From Mycobacterium paraffinicum (lineage in GTDB: Bacteria > Actinomycetota > Actinomycetes > Mycobacteriales > Mycobacteriaceae), in the NCBI RefSeq assembly GCF_001907675.1, contig NZ_MPNT01000021.1, positions 39,331-103,330 of the forward strand: a stretch of 64,000 bases of DNA, given 5' to 3'. Of this stretch, positions 60,236-64,000 are shown in pieces; the stretch's first letter is position 1, and every line of letters begins with the position of its first letter. A program made the translations under genes and the position numbers. Below the pieces are notes generated by a model. That model was not told the origin of the DNA and did no database searches. It worked only from the letters and a program-made list of their open reading frames with translations.

Positions 60236-61951
60236 CTAGCCGCAGACCGCGCCCTTCGCCGCCGTACTCACCAGCTTGACGTACTTTGCCAGTACGCCCG
60301 TCTTGTAGCGCGGCGGAGGGGGAGTGAAACCCGCTCGCCGGGAATCGAATTCGTTCTCGTCGACCAGCACGTCAAGCAGGCGGTTCGCCACGTCCAGGCG
60401 AATCGGGTCGCCGTCGCGCAGGAAGGCGATCGGGCCGGCGTCGACCGCCTCCGGCGCGATGTGCCCCACGCACAGCCCCGTCGTCCCGCCGGAGAACCGG
60501 CCGTCGGTCAGCAGCAGCACGTCCTTGCCCAGGCCGGCGCCCTTGATGGCACCGGTGATGGCGAGCATCTCGCGCATCCCGGGACCGCCCTTGGGGCCCT
60601 CGTAACGGATCACCACCGCGTCGCCCTTGGTGATCGTCCCGTCCTCGAGGGCGTCCAGCGCGGCCCGCTCGCCGTCGAAAACCCTTGCGGTGCCTTCGAA
60701 CACGTCGGAGTCGAAGCCGGCCGACTTGACCACCGCACCCTCGGGGGCCAGCGACCCGCGCAGGATGGTGATGCCGCCCGTCGGGTGGATGGGATTGTCC
60801 AGCGCCCGCAGCACCTTGCCGTCCGGGTCGGGCGGATCGATCGCGGCCAGGTTCTCGGCCACGGTCTGCCCCGTCACCGTCAGGCAATCCCCGTGCAGCA
60901 GGCCCGCATCCAACAGCGCCTTCATCGCCACCGGCACGCCGCCGATCTGGTCGACGTGGGACATGACGTGACGGCCGAACGGCTTGACGTCGGCCAGGTG
61001 CGGAACCTTCGAACCGACCCGGCTGAAGTCGTCGAGCGACAGCTTCACGTCGGCCTCGTGCGCGATCGCCAGCAGGTGCAGCACGGCGTTGGTCGATCCG
61101 CCGAACGCCATCACCACCGCGATCGCGTTCTCGAACGCCTCCTTGGTGAGGATGTCGCGGGCGGTGATCCCGCGGCGCAGCAGTTCGACGACGGCTTGGC
61201 CGCTGCGGCGGGCGAACCCGTCGCGGCGGTAATCGGTCGCCGGCGGGGCCGCGCTGCCCGGCAACGACATGCCGAGGGCCTCCGCGGCGCTGGCCATCGT
61301 GTTGGCGGTGTACATGCCGCCGCACGCGCCCTCGCTCGGGCAGATGGCACGTTCGATGGCGTCGACGTCCTCCCGGGGCATCAGCCCGCGCGCGCACGCG
61401 CCCACCGCTTCGAACGCGTCGATGATGGTGACCTCGCGTTCGGTGCCGTCGGACAGCTTGGCCCGGCCGGGCAGGATCGATCCCGCGTAGAGGAACACCG
61501 ACGCCAGGTCCAGGCGCGCGGCGGCCATCAGCATCCCGGGCAGCGACTTGTCGCAGCCGGCCAGCAGCACCGAGCCGTCGAGGCGCTCGGCCTGCATCAC
61601 GGTCTCGACGCTGTCGGCGATCACCTCGCGCGAGACCAGCGAGAAGTGCATCCCCTCGTGGCCCATCGAGATGCCGTCGGACACCGAGATCGTCCCGAAC
61701 TCCAGCGGGAAGCCGCCGGCCGCGAACACCCCCTCCTTGACCGCCTTGGCCAGCCGGTCCAGCGAGAGGTTGCACGGCGTGATCTCGTTCCACGACGACG
61801 CCACCCCGATCTGTGGCTTGGCGAAGTCCTCGTCACCCATCCCGACCGCTCGCAGCATGCCGCGCGCGGCGGCCTTCTCCAGGCCGTCGGTTACGTCACG
61901 ACTGCGCGGTTTGATGTCGGTGACTCCGGTCGCATCGCGTGTTGTGGCCAT
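60236..61951 (-). CDS. ilvD: Dihydroxy-acid dehydratase IlvD
   Basis: The 571-residue enzyme dehydrates dihydroxy acids in valine, leucine and isoleucine synthesis. It has the [2Fe-2S]-cluster cysteines: Cys in [27 protein letters not shown] and [13 protein letters not shown]. The Mg/Lys site lies between and the C-terminal [24 protein letters not shown] is the catalytic Ser region. The ATG at 61951 (MATTRD) is chosen; the frame continues to 61984 but is unneeded. It is divergent from ricR. Counterpart of Rv0189c. Confidence 0.96.
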   Translation of the reverse strand: MATTRDATGVTDIKPRSRDVTDGLEKAAARGMLRAVGMGDEDFAKPQIGVASSWNEITPCNLSLDRLAKAVKEGVFAAGGFPLEFGTISVSDGISMGHEGMHFSLVSREVIADSVETVMQAERLDGSVLLAGCDKSLPGMLMAAARLDLASVFLYAGSILPGRAKLSDGTEREVTIIDAFEAVGACARGLMPREDVDAIERAICPSEGACGGMYTANTMASAAEALGMSLPGSAAPPATDYRRDGFARRSGQAVVELLRRGITARDILTKEAFENAIAVVMAFGGSTNAVLHLLAIAHEADVKLSLDDFSRVGSKVPHLADVKPFGRHVMSHVDQIGGVPVAMKALLDAGLLHGDCLTVTGQTVAENLAAIDPPDPDGKVLRALDNPIHPTGGITILRGSLAPEGAVVKSAGFDSDVFEGTARVFDGERAALDALEDGTITKGDAVVIRYEGPKGGPGMREMLAITGAIKGAGLGKDVLLLTDGRFSGGTTGLCVGHIAPEAVDAGPIAFLRDGDPIRLDVANRLLDVLVDENEFDSRRAGFTPPPPRYKTGVLAKYVKLVSTAAKGAVCG

Positions 61952-61995
61952 CCTGCAAGTATGCGTGAACAGGCCGGACGGCAAATGTGCGGGTC

Positions 61996-62012
61996 ATACC
62001 CGGGCGGGGTAT
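61996..62012. promoter_or_regulatory. RicR autoregulatory operator upstream of ricR
   Basis: ATACCC (61996-62001), five bases, GGGTAT (62007-62012): perfect 6-bp arms of a RicR box. The right arm runs into TATAAG (62010-62015), a plausible -10 element for ricR, so bound RicR would block the promoter. It also lies 45 bases upstream of the divergent ilvD start. Confidence 0.88.
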
Positions 62013-62078
62013 AAGGTGGATTCGTGACGCCGGCCCCCGCCACGTGCGGGGGCGCGGATGGGCAGGGATAGGGACAGC

Positions 62079-62369
62079 ATGACGAACGCGCACGGATATT
62101 CGCAGCAGAAGGACGACTACGCCAAGCGGCTGCGGCGCATCGAGGGCCAGGTGCGCGGCATCGCGCGAATGATCGAAGAAGACAAGTACTGCATCGACGT
62201 CCTGACCCAGATCAGCGCCGTCAACAGCGCGCTGCGTTCGGTCGCCCTGAATTTGCTGGACGAACACCTCAACCACTGCGTCACCCGCGCCGTGGCCGAG
62301 GGGGGAGACGACGCCGATCAGAAGCTTGCCGAGGCCTCCGCGGCCATCGCACGCCTCGTTCGTTCCTGA
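62079..62369 (+). CDS. ricR: Copper-sensing repressor RicR (CsoR family)
   Basis: The 96-residue protein is a CsoR-family all-helical copper sensor: KRLRRIEGQVRGIARMIEEDKYCIDVLTQISAVNSALRSVALNLLDEHLNHCV. Cu(I) ligands are Cys38, His63 and Cys67. The length and sequence match M. tuberculosis Rv0190 (RicR), which represses mymT, mmcO, lpqS and itself; copper releases it. Start at 62079 (MTNAHGY) matches that protein; an upstream ATG at 62058 would add seven residues. Confidence 0.95.
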   Translation: MTNAHGYSQQKDDYAKRLRRIEGQVRGIARMIEEDKYCIDVLTQISAVNSALRSVALNLLDEHLNHCVTRAVAEGGDDADQKLAEASAAIARLVRS

Positions 62370-62387
62370 TTGGTGACCGAGTTGAGA

Positions 62388-62411
62388 CCCTTATTGTGGC
62401 CGCAATAAGGG
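62388..62411. terminator. 9-bp hairpin after ricR
   Basis: CCCTTATTG (62388-62396), TGGCCG, CAATAAGGG (62403-62411) form a perfect 9-bp hairpin 18 bases after the ricR stop. It may be a terminator, or, because of its A/T-rich arms, an operator for the MFS gene downstream. Confidence 0.55.
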
Positions 62412-62503
62412 GGGAGCCGTAGTTGCGGTCCGTACGGTAAGGCAGTGTGATCGCATTAGGCGCGACGACCCAGGAGCTGGGTAGCCCGGCCGATACAGAC
62501 GCC

Positions 62504-63736
62504 ATGACTGCCGAACCCAACGCTGCCGCCCGAACGTGGACCCCACGGGTCGCGGCCCAGCTCGGTGTGCTGGCCGCGGCGGCCTTCACCTACGTCACCG
62601 CCGAGATCCTGCCCGTCGGGGCGCTGCCGGCCATCGCGCGCAACCTGCACGTCAGCCTGGTCGTGGTCGGCACGCTGCTGTCCTGGTACGCCCTGGTGGC
62701 GGCGCTGACCACGATTCCGCTGGTGCGTTGGACCGCGCACCTGCCGCGCCGGCGCGTGCTGGTGCTGAGCCTGGCCTGCCTGACCGTCTCACAGTTGATC
62801 TCGGCGCTGGCGCCGACCTTCGCGGTGCTGGCCGCCGGTCGGGTGCTGTGCGCGGTCACCCACGGCCTGTTGTGGTCGGTCATCGCGCCGATCGCGACGC
62901 GGCTGGTGCCGCCGAGCCACGCCGGCCGCGCGACGATGTCGATCTACATGGGGACCAGCCTGGCGCTGGTCGTCGGCAGCCCACTGACCGCGGCCATGAG
63001 CCTGATGTGGGGCTGGCGGCTGGCGGTGGTGTGCGTGACGGTGGCGGCCGTCATCGTCACGGTGGCCGCCCGGGTCCTGTTGCCGGAGATGGTGCTCACC
63101 GAGGACCAGCTGAAGTGCGTGGGCCCGCGGTCCCGCCACCACCGCAACCGCCGGCTGATCGTCGTCAGCATCATCACCATGGTCGGCGTGACCGGGCACT
63201 TCGTCTCCTACACCTACATCGTGGAGATCATCCGCGAAGTCGTCGGCGTGCGCGGGCCGAACCTGGCGTGGGTGCTGGCCGCTTACGGCGCGGCGGGAGT
63301 GGTGGCAGTCGGCCTGGTGGCGCGGCCGCTGGACCGCCGGCCCAAGGGCGCCATCATCGGGTGCCTGGCCGGTTTGACGGCCGCGTTCGTCGTGCTGACC
63401 GCGCTGGCCCTGGGCGGCCGGCCTGCCGCGGGCGCCGCGCTGATCGGCACGGCGGCGATCGTGCTCTGGGGCGCGATGGCCACCGCCGTGTCGCCGATGA
63501 TGCAGTCCGCGGCGATGCGCAGCGGGGCCGACGACCCCGACGGGGCGTCGGGGCTCTACGTGACGGCGTTCCAGGTGGGCATCATGGCGGGCGCGCTGGC
63601 CGGCGGCCTGCTCTACGAGCGCAGCGTCGTGCTGATGCTGACCGCGTCGGCCGGTTTGATGGCCGTCGCGCTCGTCGGCGCGGCCGCCAACCGCCAGGCG
63701 CTCGACGTTGCGCCGACAAGCTCACGCGATTCATAG
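62504..63736 (+). CDS. MFS transporter (DHA1 type, Rv0191-like)
   Basis: The 410-residue protein has twelve membrane segments and DHA1 drug-efflux motifs: YVTAEILPVGALPAIARNLHVSLVVVGTLLSWYALVAAL at the N terminus (motif D-like) and VLCAVTHGLLWSVIAPIATRLVPPSHAGRATMSIYMGTSLALVVGSPL in the middle (motif C-like). It looks closely like Rv0191, where a role in drug efflux has been suggested. The ATG at 62504 matches that protein; a GTG at 62447 with TAAGG upstream is possible and would add 19 residues. Confidence 0.87.
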   Translation: MTAEPNAAARTWTPRVAAQLGVLAAAAFTYVTAEILPVGALPAIARNLHVSLVVVGTLLSWYALVAALTTIPLVRWTAHLPRRRVLVLSLACLTVSQLISALAPTFAVLAAGRVLCAVTHGLLWSVIAPIATRLVPPSHAGRATMSIYMGTSLALVVGSPLTAAMSLMWGWRLAVVCVTVAAVIVTVAARVLLPEMVLTEDQLKCVGPRSRHHRNRRLIVVSIITMVGVTGHFVSYTYIVEIIREVVGVRGPNLAWVLAAYGAAGVVAVGLVARPLDRRPKGAIIGCLAGLTAAFVVLTALALGGRPAAGAALIGTAAIVLWGAMATAVSPMMQSAAMRSGADDPDGASGLYVTAFQVGIMAGALAGGLLYERSVVLMLTASAGLMAVALVGAAANRQALDVAPTSSRDS

Positions 63737-63854
63737 TCAGCCAGCTCAACGGCCAAAATACCGCCTAAACGGGTCGCGGCGCGCCCGTGAATTTGTTAGC
63801 TGGCGGGCGCCCTATGCCACACTGTGTGAGGAACTCGAATGTGGAGGGATGCAT

Positions 63855-64000
63855 ATGTCGGGCTGGACGCGCGGGCGGCTGTCGGCCGCCCTGAACGCCG
63901 CCGGATTGGCTTCTGTCACCTTAGCGCTGGTGTTGAGCGCCGCCCCGGCGATGGCGGATCCCGATCCCGCCCCCGCCGATCCCGGCGTCGTGGCGGGGCC
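63855..64000 (+). CDS. Secreted L,D-transpeptidase (Rv0192-like), 3' end cut by window
   Basis: Only the first 48 codons are present. They encode a signal peptide (RLSAALNAAGLASVTLALVLSAAPAMA, cleavage before DPD) and a Pro/Asp-rich start of the mature protein. GGAGGG lies 6-12 bases upstream of the ATG. Position after Rv0191 points to Rv0192, an L,D-transpeptidase of the cell wall, but the catalytic part is outside the window. Confidence 0.7.
   Translation, partial: MSGWTRGRLSAALNAAGLASVTLALVLSAAPAMADPDPAPADPGVVAG

Overview
The window is chromosomal DNA of a slow-growing Mycobacterium, most likely of the M. avium complex or a close relative. The base composition is very high in GC with GTG and TTG starts. 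From about 27.4 kb to the right edge the gene order follows M. tuberculosis Rv0162c to Rv0192 almost gene for gene, including the complete mce1 locus. That assignment rests on remembered gene order and protein sequences, not on a database search.

Left part (1-27.4 kb) is accessory metabolism. It starts with the end of a dihydrodipicolinate-reductase-like gene, a steroid-dehydrogenase-like SDR and an Rv0161-type FAD oxidase. A TetR/MmpS/MmpL efflux or lipid-export cassette that looks lower in GC than its surroundings follows. Then come three transcription units: (a) SMP-30 lactonase, thioesterase and TetR (minus strand, 7.2-9.4 kb); (b) thioesterase, LLM flavin oxidoreductase and acyl-CoA dehydrogenase (10.7-13.7 kb); (c) a tightly coupled run of hypothetical protein, NIPSNAP-like protein, P450, alcohol dehydrogenase, HpcH/HpaI aldolase, SnoaL-like protein, SDR and Baeyer-Villiger-type monooxygenase, followed by an enolase-superfamily dehydratase (19.1-27.3 kb). 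All three have the same bipartite motif, TTTACAAA-N9-AAGTGTCA, upstream (9440, 10650 and 19016). I read this as a local regulon for oxidative breakdown of a cyclic or terpenoid-like substrate, possibly controlled by the TetR protein of unit (a). Between them lie a carotenoid-hydratase-like membrane protein, a ZIP metal transporter, a TetR-controlled hydrolase pair with a strong palindromic operator, a DUF427 protein and a family III CoA-transferase.

Middle part (27.4-47.2 kb) holds adhE1, two small genes (thioesterase, TB18.5), a 54-bp tandem repeat, the GntR repressor mce1R and the mce1 operon: fadD5, yrbE1A, yrbE1B, mce1A-D, lprK, mce1F and four mce-associated genes. Most of the genes overlap by a few bases. 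The operon encodes the cell-envelope fatty acid/mycolic acid importer. A DUF1275 membrane protein sits between mam1D and lprO.

Right part (47.3-64 kb) has Rv0180c, a pirin, an IclR-type regulator divergent from a second dihydrodipicolinate-reductase-like gene, an alpha/beta hydrolase coupled to sigG, monoacylglycerol lipase, Rv0184, Rv0185, bglS, the 48-residue copper metallothionein mymT, an O-methyltransferase, a SPW-repeat membrane protein, ilvD, the copper repressor ricR, an MFS transporter and the start of an L,D-transpeptidase gene. Two near-perfect RicR boxes (TACCC-N5-GGGTA) lie upstream of mymT and of ricR, so a small copper-response circuit is contained in the window. I saw no tRNA, rRNA, CRISPR array or insertion sequence.
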